Of a DNA stretch of 64,000 nucleotides, positions 1 through 10,878 are shown one piece after another. Positions within the stretch are counted from its first letter, which is position 1. The number at the start of each line of letters is the position of its first letter. Made by a program: the position numbers and the translations under genes. Origin of the DNA: Toxoplasma gondii ME49 (lineage: Eukaryota; Apicomplexa; Conoidasida; Eucoccidiorida; Sarcocystidae); contig NC_031480.1 in NCBI RefSeq assembly GCF_000006565.2, positions 6,255,170 to 6,319,169 of the forward strand, given 5' to 3'. A model generated the notes under the pieces. It did no database searches and was not told where the DNA came from. It was given only the letters and a program-made list of their open reading frames with translations.

Positions 1-14
1 ACCCACTGCCTTAC

Positions 15-78
15 CGTGTTTCTCCGATGCGAGCTTTTGCACCAAGATGTTCCGGTACAGACAGGCAGACGAGAGCAT
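15..78 (-). CDS. possible first coding exon of a gene running off the left edge
   Basis: On the minus strand an ATG at 78 opens a frame of 21 codons that ends one base into a codon at a good donor, CACG|GTAAGG, with GT at 14-13. The peptide starts MLSSACLYRNILVQKLASEK; it is short and amphipathic, as an N-terminal targeting peptide could be. An in-frame TAA lies just upstream of this region in a neighbouring frame only. The rest of the gene would lie left of the window. This is a guess from one ATG and one donor, with no homology behind it. Confidence 0.28.
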
Positions 79-2946
79 TATGCAGAGTGCCTTCTCTTTT
101 CTACCATTTTCACGTCTGTTTCAAACCCCATCCCCTGAATGGCTCCAAAGGCATGAAGTCAGGAGTGAAGTACGTTTTCTGAGAATCAAAAGGCAGCAAA
201 ACCGCTGCAATGGAAGTGGACGGGCACTTGAATAAACAGCTCCTGTGCGCAAGACTCGTGGAAGAGAAAACCTAAAAAGTATATCCTGCTTCGGCCTCAG
301 CCAGAAGAACGAGATTCTCGCGGGAGACGCACAACGGCACGCTGGCTGGCATCACGAGGGGAATCCTCGGACAGAACCTCTCATGACATGTTCCCTGCCA
401 AGTAGTAAGAGGTCCGTTACTGAGAGGAAGATTCTTAAGGAAGCCATCGAAGCTTATAGTCGCAAGGCGCGCCAATACCTGAACAGGCCTGCCTCGCTGC
501 CTAATAGTTTCGCTCCCTGAATAAGCATCGACAGTGGTACAAGACGAAAAACACTACTCTAGAAAAATTCTCGAAAAATCGAGCCGCCTGGGAGTATTGT
601 TTTGACTATCCCCTTTCCCCGAATTCGTTTTCACAGAGGTACAACGGTGCTTAACGCTTGGACGGGAAAAGGGAGGTGAGACTCAAGGGCGTTTTTTGAC
701 TCGAATGCAAAGAAAAAAGGACGATGCAATCGAATGAATCTTGCTAAACCAAATCCGCTCCCGCTTTTGTCGAGGCTGGGGTGAACGAGCACGGTTCGAT
801 AGACCGGGAGGTGCTGCTCTGTTCTGAAAATGTGAACACGGACAAAGGTAGTCTGCGAAATTGTTTGAGACTGCTCCCGCGCGCACACGTTGTGGTTGAC
901 GGGAAACGCCGTCGGATTGAGGGAGCCCAAACTACCAACAAGAGGAATGAAAGATGTAATTGCGGAGTGTAAACATTTGGAAACAACAACAGTGCAATAG
1001 CGTTTTTCCTTGAGCATGCAAGCCTAATCTGCTTCACTCCTTAACGTCCCTTGCTTTCGAAAGCAAAAGATCGCCACTTACAAACAAACCAGCTCAGCGG
1101 CAAGCGGTGATTGTTCCCCATCCCGAAGCACCCAGTAGAAAGTTATCCTCCCGCGTGACGGAACAATGTGTCTGTCGACCAAAGCGGCCGAACAGATCAT
1201 GGAAGACAGCTTTTTAGCTGCCATTCTTGTGGGGGGAAAAGGCAGCGACACTTGGCAAAAATATTCTGGTACTGGACCTTCGTCGACGTCTACGGAGACG
1301 TGTGTCCCATCGAACCGGACGGCCAGTCCCCCCTCCTGATACTCAGGACGTCAGCAGACCCCGTCTTGCGGGAAAACCCTATGTACGTTTGCGCAATTGA
1401 CGGGCTACCGATGCATACAGAAATATCGCAGGCGTGGTACCACTGTCAGAAACCGCACCAGCAGCAATTAAACATCTCGAACAGCAATGGCACGATCCCC
1501 GTACTGAAATTTGTTTCCGTTCCCAGAAATGTCATCACCGCTTCTTAATTCGCAACACTCTTCTCCACCACACATTTCACAGGACGGCAAGCACGACGAA
1601 TCTGAGGACCAGTGGAGAACGTCAGGAGAGCTCGTATTGAAAGAATTGTCTCACAAAATGAAAGCACAACTGAGCAATCCCTGTTAGATTTTATTCTGCT
1701 CTGTCCCCCTCCAAGACCCGAGTGGCTGTTACGATCCCGGCTCATCGACATCTGGAATCGTGCGTGTGTCACAATAACGTGAACTCTTGTGAGGTACACT
1801 CCAACTACGTGTACATCATATATGTGGCACGCCACTCTTCACTGGACAGAGCAAGGCGCCATATGGCTCAAAACATTTGGATACGAGTGACCAGGCATGA
1901 ATCTACAAGAAACTTGCTTGGTTAAGCTAATAAGGAAGAAGCGGTGGAACATGGCACCTTAGCTTGTTCACACATAGAAATCTCTCCACTATTTTTGTCT
2001 TTCTGCAAACCTGCAAGGTAACAGCAGTATGGTGTGAGAATCCCTTCAAGGCACGGGGGACAGACCTATCAATTCATGCCACATTTGGTTCTTGCTTGTA
2101 GCGTGTGCCTCTGCGTAACCCGCACGAAACGTCCTGTCTGGAATGTTCCCGGCATTGTTGACTCACTGGGCGATTCCAACAGTCACTAACTCATTGGTAT
2201 GTCTTGTCATGCTAGCGTACCACGATTTTGCCGCTTGTTTCAAAAAGTGCTGTCCCCCAAGCGGTGATGTTCCAGTGAATGATATACACAGAAATGAGTA
2301 AAGTGTTTTTCCTCAATTTTAACTCTTGAGTCTGCAAAACCCTTCATTCAACTGTTTTACCCCCTGTCTGGTTACAAGTGTAAATCCTCTTTTGGTGTAC
2401 GTTTACAGGATACAAAAGTCTACCTTCCCTACTAAGTTTCATCCGCATAACGAAGTGCGTAGATGTGTCTAAAAAGAATCGGACGGACGCATCTGGGACG
2501 TCCATCACTCGGAGGAACAGGAGATGCAACTAGTTGCGCGTGCAGTTGATACCCGCTGTAGTTCCAGTGCCCTGGTATTCGATTTTCCAGTCATTCTCGT
2601 ATGACACTTGTTCTGAAACTTTCAGCTAGTCGACGTTACCATTGAGAATGAGCAAAATGGAGTTCCGAAGTCGGAACAGCATGGCGCTTCACTGCCAGTT
2701 GTCTAGGTGGGCTTCCCCGTCACAACAAGCACAAGGACAAAGTTACGCCAGGAGCAAACGCATGAGCCAATGACATATTGATTATGTATACAGCGGAGAA
2801 ACTGATCGTGACTCGCCGAATTAGCACACTTCAGAGTGTCCCGTACCAAGCTTTCGCATTCGCGATAAATTGAGGGCCTCCAGTTCGTTTTCATCTTTTG
2901 CATAATCAAAAACCGGAATGAACAAATCATCTTTCGCTCTGGTCAT
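79..2946. other. no supported gene
   Basis: Only short ORFs on both strands, the longest about 128 codons, without recognisable domains, signal peptides or linked splice sites. The stretch could hold the upstream region of the left-edge gene and the 3' UTR of the minus-strand gene ending at 2947. Confidence 0.5.
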
Positions 2947-4134
2947 TCAATAAAAGAATCGATCCATTCCGTGGTTGTATCGACTGCCATATTGACGGTG
3001 TTCGTACTCATGCCTGGACGGTCGTTGGTGAAGTCCGTTGTGATCCCCAGTGTGGATGGAGGGCAAATATTCATAATCACGTTTGTCCTGGAGGTCTCGG
3101 TCGCTGGAACGCCTGTTTTCTCCACCAAAATACCTAGATGTGATGGCATCCGCAACTTCATAGGGTGTCGGAGCAAGTGGTAAGTAAGGGTAGTATGGAA
3201 GGGGCAAGAAACCGTTTCTATTGTAGTACGGAGAGGCCATGGAGTCCATTAGGTACTCTCTTACGGGATCATAGATGTCACTTCGATAATACGGAAACGA
3301 TGAGTACCTCGACGGAGACGAAGAGCCAGAACCACGCTTGCTGGAGATGCGCGAACTGCGTTTTTCGTCTTTTCCTCTGTTGGGTCCCTCGGAAGAGGGG
3401 GACGTTGTTGCATGTGACTGCTGTGAAGCATGGGCGGACTCTTGGGCTACTGGGAGGCTAGCCTCGTTCTCATCATGTTCTAGCGCTTGTTTCTGTGGCT
3501 GTCCCGCCGCTTTTTCATCTTCGGAGAGCGTTTCTTCATTAGCATGGTGATCCGATTTCCGGTGTCGTGCGCTAGATGTTTTCTTCTCTACATCCAGTGG
3601 GACGATGAAGTATAAGAATGGGAACGGGAACGGTTGCAAGAGACTTTCTAGAACCGACTGCATGACTTCGAATGACGATGGAAGGGGGGGAGGTGCATAC
3701 ATCGGCGACTTGCCGTTAGTGGCCAAGAAACTTGGGTCAGAGCTTCTACTGTGTTGCTGCTCCTTCTTAATTAAAGCACCGTTATTCTCTCCCTTCGAGT
3801 TTGCTTCACTGTCGTCAGCATCTTGGCGATTTCTTGAAGTCACTGAAGAGGCACACGGTTGCTCCGGCCTGGCAATCGTCGTCGGAACCTTCTGTAAATC
3901 CGGTCGGGGCTTGTCGTCCGATGAATCTGCTTTGTTACTAGAAGCGGAAGGAACGGTGTCTTGTTGTTCAGTAGTTTCCTTCGTGGGTGTGACCTCTATC
4001 ACCACCTCCTCTGCCTTAGAGGTGTCTGGAGATACCTCGCCGGAAGCATCACTCCCTGCCGCCGTGCACCCAAGAATCATCGCTTGTCCCACAAGTGAAA
4101 GTAAAAGCAGTTTCCTGAACTGGTGAGCGCCCAT
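2947..4134 (-). CDS. secreted tyrosine-rich, low-complexity protein (395 aa)
   Basis: Single-exon gene. The frame is open from 4185, but the ATG at 4134 is chosen because its context (GGAAAAATGGG) fits coccidian start sites and because it places a classic signal peptide at the N-terminus: basic start, then a hydrophobic stretch LLLLSLVGQAMILGC, with cleavage likely near residue 25. Residues 25-150 are acidic, Ser/Thr/Lys-rich and disordered. Around residue 170 is a short hydrophobic, Pro/Phe-rich patch (FPFPFLYFIVPL) that could be a membrane-associating segment. The region from about residue 265 is Arg/Ser-rich, and the last ~115 residues carry about 18 tyrosines with repeated PYY or YYP blocks. 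No known domain. Secretion is well supported. The destination (dense granule, cyst wall or oocyst wall) is not visible; the Tyr-rich tail makes an oocyst wall component reasonable. Confidence 0.75.
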   Translation of the reverse strand: MGAHQFRKLLLLSLVGQAMILGCTAAGSDASGEVSPDTSKAEEVVIEVTPTKETTEQQDTVPSASSNKADSSDDKPRPDLQKVPTTIARPEQPCASSVTSRNRQDADDSEANSKGENNGALIKKEQQHSRSSDPSFLATNGKSPMYAPPPLPSSFEVMQSVLESLLQPFPFPFLYFIVPLDVEKKTSSARHRKSDHHANEETLSEDEKAAGQPQKQALEHDENEASLPVAQESAHASQQSHATTSPSSEGPNRGKDEKRSSRISSKRGSGSSSPSRYSSFPYYRSDIYDPVREYLMDSMASPYYNRNGFLPLPYYPYLPLAPTPYEVADAITSRYFGGENRRSSDRDLQDKRDYEYLPSIHTGDHNGLHQRPSRHEYEHRQYGSRYNHGMDRFFY

Positions 4135-4185
4135 TTTTCCATCGGAAGAAACGAACATGAAAAAGCGAACGTGGTACTCACACAA

Positions 4186-5806
4186 GTGTAAGCGAGGAAA
4201 TAGTCAACGTTTTCGGGAGGCGACTTTATTTTGACAAACTACGGTCAACTGCTTGATGAACATCAAGTTGGAAAAACTACGTGCGTACCGTGTCCGGGGC
4301 GTGCGGCCAAGTCTGTGGTATTTTGTGTTGGAATTCAACAAAAATCTGTTTTGAGTTAGTCACTTCAAGGATACAGACGGGCCGGCAAGGGCCGGGTCTT
4401 CCACAGCAAGGCGTGTAAAAAAGGAACCACGGTGACATGGGTTAAGCCGCACACAGACACACGCGATGTCAGGGTCTTGGGTTCCTTCCAATGGTGTCAT
4501 CCACGGCTTCGGGTTGTGAAATTGAAGGAAGGAAATCGAAGTGCACCTGTTGTTGGACCTTTAGTACACACAGCTTTACTGACATGGCCATCTCCTTTCC
4601 AGCCGAATGATTCGCTGCGTGCAAATTGTTAGGTCAGGAGCTATAAACGGTTTACCGTGGCAGTTTGTGCAGAATCTATACGGGAAATCGTGATGTGACA
4701 TCACTTTTGCTGAGGGAGGGAGCTCCTATTTTGTGATTCTCTTGTGGACCAAATGCGAGAGCTTTAGATCAATAGTGCGACAAGAATCTGTGAACTGAAC
4801 GCGGATGCGCCAACAGTGACCGAGGTTCAATACACTTACGAAGCGAGACAAAATACTCCCATGGCCACTAGTATGGAAATTCCACAACACCAATTGCGAG
4901 AATATGCTCCCGAATCGAATCACGACGAAAGCTGAGGTGAAAAGATTGTTTCCTTGTCAAACGATGGCTCCATTCAAACAATGGCCCCATTATCGGCAGT
5001 GGCGAAATGGCTCCCGACGTTTCTTTCTGGAAGCTAAGAGCAAATACAGGCTTTTCCGAATGACTGTGTAGAACGGGCGCTGGCTTTCTACGCGCTTTGG
5101 CTCACTTTCCGATATTGCTGAAGTGTGCTTAGTGTTAATCTGTGAGTAATGAAGTGGTTCCTAGAAAGCATGCTAGCGGAAGTGGTGCTTATCCGGTCCA
5201 TCATCGGCAGGCATTTATTAACAAAGCATATCTCGTCCTCTTAGGCCTCTGTGGAACCTTGGACGGTTTCCATAGTCCTGACACCTGTTCTTGGCACTGA
5301 AAAATCGAGAGTGTAATTGTTCTAGCTGTCTATCAATTGGAGCAGACACTGCATGATGGTCCCCCACTGGCCCGTGCATAACGCGTCCAATGCAGACAAG
5401 TGGGTGTGCGCTGGAGAGCGGCGGCTGTTTTTCATCAGAGCTCCTCTTGTCAGTGGCATCCATAAATCATAACCTGCTTCAAGCTGTTCGATCTCTCAGA
5501 TACCGCTGACTACGGTGGAAGCCCTGAAACAAGAACTTCCTCCTCGCAACGGGACGACGTTTGACGACACTACTTTCCCACCAACTGCTGTCTGCTTTAT
5601 ATCCTGATAACCCACCCTAAACAAGATGTACACGTAACTGAAAGCTTTACACGTATAACGTCACCATATAAGTCTTTACAGACTCCAGATCCGTTCCTCT
5701 TACAATCGCATATACGCATGCACGTTGAACGACGGTCTTGCCGAGAATCCACCCAGTGCAGCGGTAAATCAGCTCCACTGTTTTCGGAGCTAGATGAACT
5801 GTGAAT
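4186..5806. other. no supported gene; probable promoter/UTR spacer
   Basis: Lies between the 5' end of the tyrosine-rich gene and the 3' end of the next minus-strand gene. Only short random ORFs were seen. No repeat or RNA gene was recognised. Confidence 0.5.
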
Positions 5807-7423
5807 TCACCACCCGGCAAGAAAACGCAAGAGGTGAAGGACACCCCCAGTGAAGTGGTATGGCCGAACACTCCAGTAGTTGACAACAAGGTCTTTGCGC
5901 GATGGTTTCGGTTTTCTCACGACGGTAGCTTGCTTCATACTGCAGCCCCGACACTGAGGATAAAATCGCTGAGGCAAGTACCGAGTTCCTCCCACTGCGC
6001 GGCTCAACATGCCATAGAAGTGGCCGATCCACGTCTGGCTAAACATTACGACGACTCGCTTCGGCGGCTGATGATCGGCAATCCACTCTTCGACGTTTCG
6101 GCGCTTGCCACAAGTGTGGCATCCGAAAGTTTCTCCAAGTTTCTTTATAAAGCGCCTCTCCTCCACCGACGCGTAGTCGATGCCTGCACGGAGAGAGAGG
6201 CGGCTCTGATGGAAGGCTCCCGGCGCCAGCAAGCAACTCGGAGAGAGTCGGAAAAACCTCCCACCAAGCAACCAGAAGATGGCGCTCCCCAGAATACCTT
6301 CCTTCAGTCCAACTTTCATCAGAGAATCTGACCAGTCCTTCAGCCCCCCAGTACCACTTTTTATGGACGAGGGTAACACGGCTGCGGAAACCTCATTCTT
6401 TCTGTTGGCAAGCGCATCTAATCCCAACTTGTCAACCGCAGCCCTCCCGATGTTTGCGAAGCTCAAATTATCCCGTGGCGTCGTTACTCCGCAGAGTTGG
6501 AACGCACATCGAACCGTGGCTGCTGCCACGGCAGCAGCGTTGCTGGCCACGAAGACCGTTGTGATACCGAACAGTTTACACGTTTTCGATGCACAAGAAA
6601 CACCCAAGCTCTTTTGAAGCAAGACAGAAGATGCACACGTGCACCAGAACGCGGCAGCGCTCCCTGCGCATTCTGTCACAACCTCCACTGCCGTTCCCTT
6701 GGAAAAGGACTTTAGCATTTCGTGTAGCGGTGTCGTTGGTGCTTTGTTGAGACTAGGGGCCAGCTGAGAAGGTGCGGAAGCCATTGCGCGGAACCAGGTT
6801 TGTAAAGACCCTTGAAGAAATCTCACGACGGGCCTCCATGCCAATACAATCGCGACAGGGGCGGTGCTACGGAGAACGCGATCTTCCTGTTTCCTCTCTC
6901 GCCGACCCCCGACGCCAAAGCCGTCCTTAATCCACACCTGAGTCCTTGCGCTCTGTCGTATTCTACGATGACGCGGGAAGTTAAAACTCGAATTCAGTAG
7001 GATCGCCCTCGATTCTAAGCTTGTCAGATCCTTTGGCAAAGCCAGAAGCAAGAATGAGGCAGGGTATTTTCTTTCGTATCTTCCTCGCGGTCCGCTTCTG
7101 CCTAATAGGCAGCCTGCCCGTGAAATCTTCCCGATTGTCGACGGAGCCCACTGAGGTCCGAGGCCTACAGCCGCATGCTCTGAAAACCCGAGTTTGATAC
7201 AGGAAAGAAAATATGCGACATTCTGGAGAACTAGGAAAAAAAAGCAAAACCTCGCAAAACTGCCCCGGAGAAAAGGAACAGATGGACGGGACGAGTACCC
7301 TTGTCGGGGATATCCAGTTTTCGACGAGGCCCCTGGTCTGCTGCAAAAACAAGGTTGTGAACTACCGTGAGGCATTGCGGAGTTTAACAGAAGTGTTTGC
7401 AGACGGCGACTTCGCGTGTGCAT
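5807..7423 (-). CDS. conserved membrane protein with C-terminal CxxC / HQPP / CxxC block (up to 538 aa)
   Basis: An uninterrupted 538-codon frame with no intron. The ATG at 7423 is the longest start. A second ATG at 6784, with a better context (GCGCAATGGC), begins MASAPSQLAP and would give a 325-residue protein. The first 213 residues are basic and patchily hydrophobic and may be a targeting extension or not translated at all. Residues ~250-315 are Ala/Cys-rich and hydrophobic (one or two membrane spans), with another hydrophobic patch at ~375-390. The C-terminal part looks conserved: FGCHTCGKRR at 433-442, WIADHQPP at 447-454, and RFYPQCRGCSMKQ at 486-498, that is two CxxC pairs flanking a D-H pair. 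This looks like a metal site. I associate this arrangement with uncharacterised proteins of algae and other protists. An organellar membrane location is inference. Confidence 0.72.
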   Translation of the reverse strand: MHTRSRRLQTLLLNSAMPHGSSQPCFCSRPGASSKTGYPRQGYSSRPSVPFLRGSFARFCFFFLVLQNVAYFLSCIKLGFSEHAAVGLGPQWAPSTIGKISRAGCLLGRSGPRGRYERKYPASFLLLALPKDLTSLESRAILLNSSFNFPRHRRIRQSARTQVWIKDGFGVGGRRERKQEDRVLRSTAPVAIVLAWRPVVRFLQGSLQTWFRAMASAPSQLAPSLNKAPTTPLHEMLKSFSKGTAVEVVTECAGSAAAFWCTCASSVLLQKSLGVSCASKTCKLFGITTVFVASNAAAVAAATVRCAFQLCGVTTPRDNLSFANIGRAAVDKLGLDALANRKNEVSAAVLPSSIKSGTGGLKDWSDSLMKVGLKEGILGSAIFWLLGGRFFRLSPSCLLAPGAFHQSRLSLRAGIDYASVEERRFIKKLGETFGCHTCGKRRNVEEWIADHQPPKRVVVMFSQTWIGHFYGMLSRAVGGTRYLPQRFYPQCRGCSMKQATVVRKPKPSRKDLVVNYWSVRPYHFTGGVLHLLRFLAGW

Positions 7424-8614
7424 TCTTTCACTGATGCGGCGTCCTCATTTTGAAAAAAAGAAACGGTTCAAGCATGCAGACTACCGGCGTTCCTGTGTTT
7501 GCCATGAACTCTAGCAGCAAGCTTCATCGAGCAGTCGCGTAGTGAAGCACACGCACTCGTACCCACAGACGGAAGCACAAAAGACAGAAAGCTCATGGAC
7601 AAAGCATAATGGCTGGTGGGTTCACAAAGAGGCACAGATACCATACCAGAGTTGCATTTTTACAAAGGATCATCTGGTGCACGGGGAACCATAATAACGA
7701 CTTCGCTACACGCCCGGCCTAACGGTCAGTGGGAAAAAAGGGACGAGCACTGATTTGGTTGTCGGACACTACGCCATTTTGTATAAGGAAACTGCTGAAA
7801 GCCAGCGACATTTGGAAGTCTCGAAGCCCGATCGCCTCAGCGTGGCTGCATGCAGTTTTCTCGAATGTGTCTTGATGCAGGTACCACCTTGCTCCTGTTG
7901 CGGCACACCCTTTCCCGCTTGCATGCTAGCTATTGCTTTGACGAATTTTCAAACAAGCCATGGACGACGAGTTCCTCCGTCGTCATTCGCAAGTTACGGC
8001 TTACGCGAATAACCGGTGACTGGTATACACTCCCGTGTTTCCCCAATGTCGGGACCGAGTTAAATTCGTTGTTGGTATTCTTTCGGTTCCGCCTGGTCTC
8101 GGGGAGGTGTACGCCTGTGGCCGCGGTGAACACAGCGAAATTTTGCCGTGTGCCAGTTGCATACACACGTTTCTGCGCATCCGTAACAGATACCCCCAAG
8201 TCGCAACGACAAGAATCATGACTGGCGCATAGCCTGTCGGTTTCGTCTGTAGAGTATGGAACGCGCTTACCCATCATGTTTCGCATGCTAAGCACTTGAA
8301 GAAGTTTTCTCATTACAGTGTCTCTCTGCAAAAGTGTTTCGATGGAAGGGGGAAACTGGAGGACGCGTGCAGCGTATTCGCTAGCCACAAAGACGCCAAT
8401 GTGGATATATTTCAATACTAACAGGGATGGTAAAGATAGGTAGTTTGTTGCAGGGAAAGCTCAAGAGCAACATCACCTTCCGCGATTCGCCACACTCGCG
8501 TTGCGGGCAACTCTCGACTTACCGTTTCTGGCAAGAACTTCAGCTACAGCTGGGAACGGCGAATGTGCGGTTTCACTAGGCTGCAAGTTTGTTTAATGTT
8601 TCAGGTTATACACG
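7424..8614. other. divergent intergenic region
   Basis: Separates the 5' end of the minus-strand CxxC protein gene from the 5' end of the plus-strand SNARE gene, so it should contain two divergent promoters. A 161-codon minus ORF here (7930-8415) begins at a TTG and shows no domain. No gene is called. Confidence 0.5.
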
Positions 8615-10878
8615 ATGGATCACAGGCTTCTGGACTACGAGCAAGAGTTCCTCAACTCATACGCGCTCCTCAAGTCCGGCTGTGCAACGCTTCGAACCGA
8701 GGACAGAAGTATGTAAATGACGATATGTCGATAAGCTGAAGTTCTGGCAAAAGCGTGACGTAACACCTGCAGCACTTGATTACACCTTTCTGGTTCCACC
8801 GCACTAGAATTCCCATTGAAGTTCGAGATTTGTACCGAGAGAAGGAACAACTACATGGGAGCTTCTCCAGAATTACACGGTGAAAGACTGTTGTGGCGTT
8901 CTTGCGAAAGATGGTGTTTCACTTCATCACGAGCGGTGCATGTTTTCTTATTTACTGTCTATTTTCGTGGGCAGCAGGCGCGGAAAGACGCCGGGGAATC
9001 GCTAGATGCGGCAAATATCTCCAGCAGGCTGAGTCTGCCGTAAGTTTGTAGAACTCTTATGTTTCCCCAAATTGTAAGATGAAGAATGAATTCCTCGGTA
9101 TTCGTTCCCTGTACCCGATTTATCTTGATGGTCGAATCCAACGCATCTGCCGTCGCTGGCGGACGAGAGCGAATTCATCGCTGTCGACACTGAGACTTTG
9201 TAGATTTCTCGGTGGGTGACGAAACAGTTTGCAGCGATTCCTTCTCTAAACACTTGTTTTGATGCGTGTCTGTGTCTCCATAGCTTCACCAGTTTGAGCT
9301 CGAAACTCGCATGCCGCCGACGGATGGGTTTGCTGATGTGGACGAGTTTTCACTCAAATCAAAAGTAAGTAGGCCTGCCTGTGCGATCAATGTCGACAGT
9401 ACGGTGCATGTGGTGGAATTCGATTCTTGAACCACATTTTGCCTTGTTTGTATGAGCTGGTGGTGAGGAATGCGAATTCGAACAAGCTCCAACAGCTTTA
9501 GAGGCGCCTACGTACCATGGATGAAAGGGACTGAGATGCAACGGTGGTTGCAGACCAGTCAACTTGTAGAGGTAGGCAGTAGCTTTCTGCAATGTGTTGG
9601 GTTTCTTACAGGCAGCCAATTACCGGCAGGAACTGAAAGAAGCGGCGCAAGAGTTTCGCGACATTCGCGTCCAGATAGAACGGCTAATGCTGCTTGTCGA
9701 CGACGGTAAAATCACTTTAGAAAACTGGAATCGTTCCTTAGGATACGCTGAAAGTGGTCCCGGAATTCCTTGAAGGTTCTTATGTGTCTTGGCTTTTGCA
9801 GGCGTTACCGCGACTGGAGCCTCATCCCAGCAGCGTATGCGCTTGCTCACAGCCGCAGAGAGCACGCAAAAGGGCGTACAGATGCTAGACGTAAGCCAGC
9901 CTGACGCCTCAAGACGTCTTTGTGATTCATTTCATTCGGCGTTATGCGCTCGGTCATCTTTCGACTTATGTACCACGTCACACGCGCTTACGGCACATTA
10001 ATATAAATAGTAGCATCTGCGTGAACGCAGCGTTCTTCCTTCTACTGATTCATGCTATGCATGTGGAGGGCGATACTCATCTGCGTCCTCTTCCATAAAA
10101 AAATGGGGAAACTCGCTTATCTCGTCAAGGATGCGAAATGACAATCGAGAGTCACGTACGCCCTTAGCATGGTTTAGCATTGATGTGAAAGTTCTACAAG
10201 CGTACATGCCAGACGAGCTAACGGTAGCTGTCTTTCAGTTCTTTAGCGGAGAGTTGAAATCCTATTTTCCGTCTTTCGTATTTTGTTTCCTGTTCAGAGC
10301 TCAAGAGTGCTGGCGCTCGAGACAGAAGTCCTCGGAGCCAATATTATGACTGAACTTCGCGGTCAAAGAGAGACGCTGGAACGCACGAGCTCGAATGTGA
10401 GGGAGACAGCTCGAGAGATACCGATCTACGGTAGAGCTTCTGGCTGTGCCCGGGAATGAATGATCCACAGGCGTTGTTGTGAGCTGTTTCAGGTGGGGAG
10501 CGTTCGTGACGGCCTTCGAGAGGCAACGGCGACGATACAGCGAATTGTGAGTTTCACGCACTGTTTCAACAACGCCGCAACTAGCCGAATGCATTCTGCG
10601 ATGTATAGTCTGTCTAAACCTGTCTAAATTTTCTGGATGTGCGCTTGTCATCGGCTCAGGTTAGAGCGACTCTTCAACGCAAGGTTTTGATTTATGGACT
10701 TGTTTTTCTCCTGCTGTTGACGCTAACCTTCGTCTCTATTCGGAAAGTCCTACCACCCCAATTTTTCAAGAGCAGGGATAGCGATACTTCTGAGAAATCA
10801 AGCTTGCGTGTGCGAGACAAGGAAGTCGCTGACACAAGTGCTGGCCTTACCCTGCCTGCCTCTAGTATAAGCCCCTAG
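8615..10878 (+). CDS. VTI1: Vti1-type Qb-SNARE, tail-anchored (260 aa, eight exons)
   Basis: Exons by consensus sites and consistent phase: 8615-8708, 8978-9039, 9293-9364, 9612-9705, 9802-9890, 10298-10396, 10493-10546, 10660-10878 (783 nt). The N-terminal part (MDHRLLDYEQEFLNSYALLK, then GKYLQQAES and YRQELKEAAQEFRDI) matches the helical Vti1 N-domain. The SNARE helix runs from about VLALETEVLG through TELRGQRETLERTSSN to ATATIQRIVRATLQRK, with glutamine as the zero-layer residue in GQRETL, as expected for a Q-SNARE. A single membrane span follows (VLIYGLVFLLLLTLTFVSI). Vti1 proteins pair with Qa, Qc and R partners in Golgi, endosomal and vacuolar fusion. In apicomplexans this would serve traffic to secretory organelles (inference). 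Unusual: about 45 residues follow the membrane span, long for a tail-anchored SNARE. Confidence 0.9.

Noticed and set aside
5801..6331. 176-codon plus-strand ORF opposite the CxxC membrane protein
   Set aside because: It overlaps the antisense of the region coding the conserved C-terminal block and has no features of its own.
7930..8415. 161-codon minus-strand ORF between two genes
   Set aside because: It begins at TTG rather than ATG, overlaps plus-strand ORFs of similar length, and shows no domain, signal peptide or linked splice sites.
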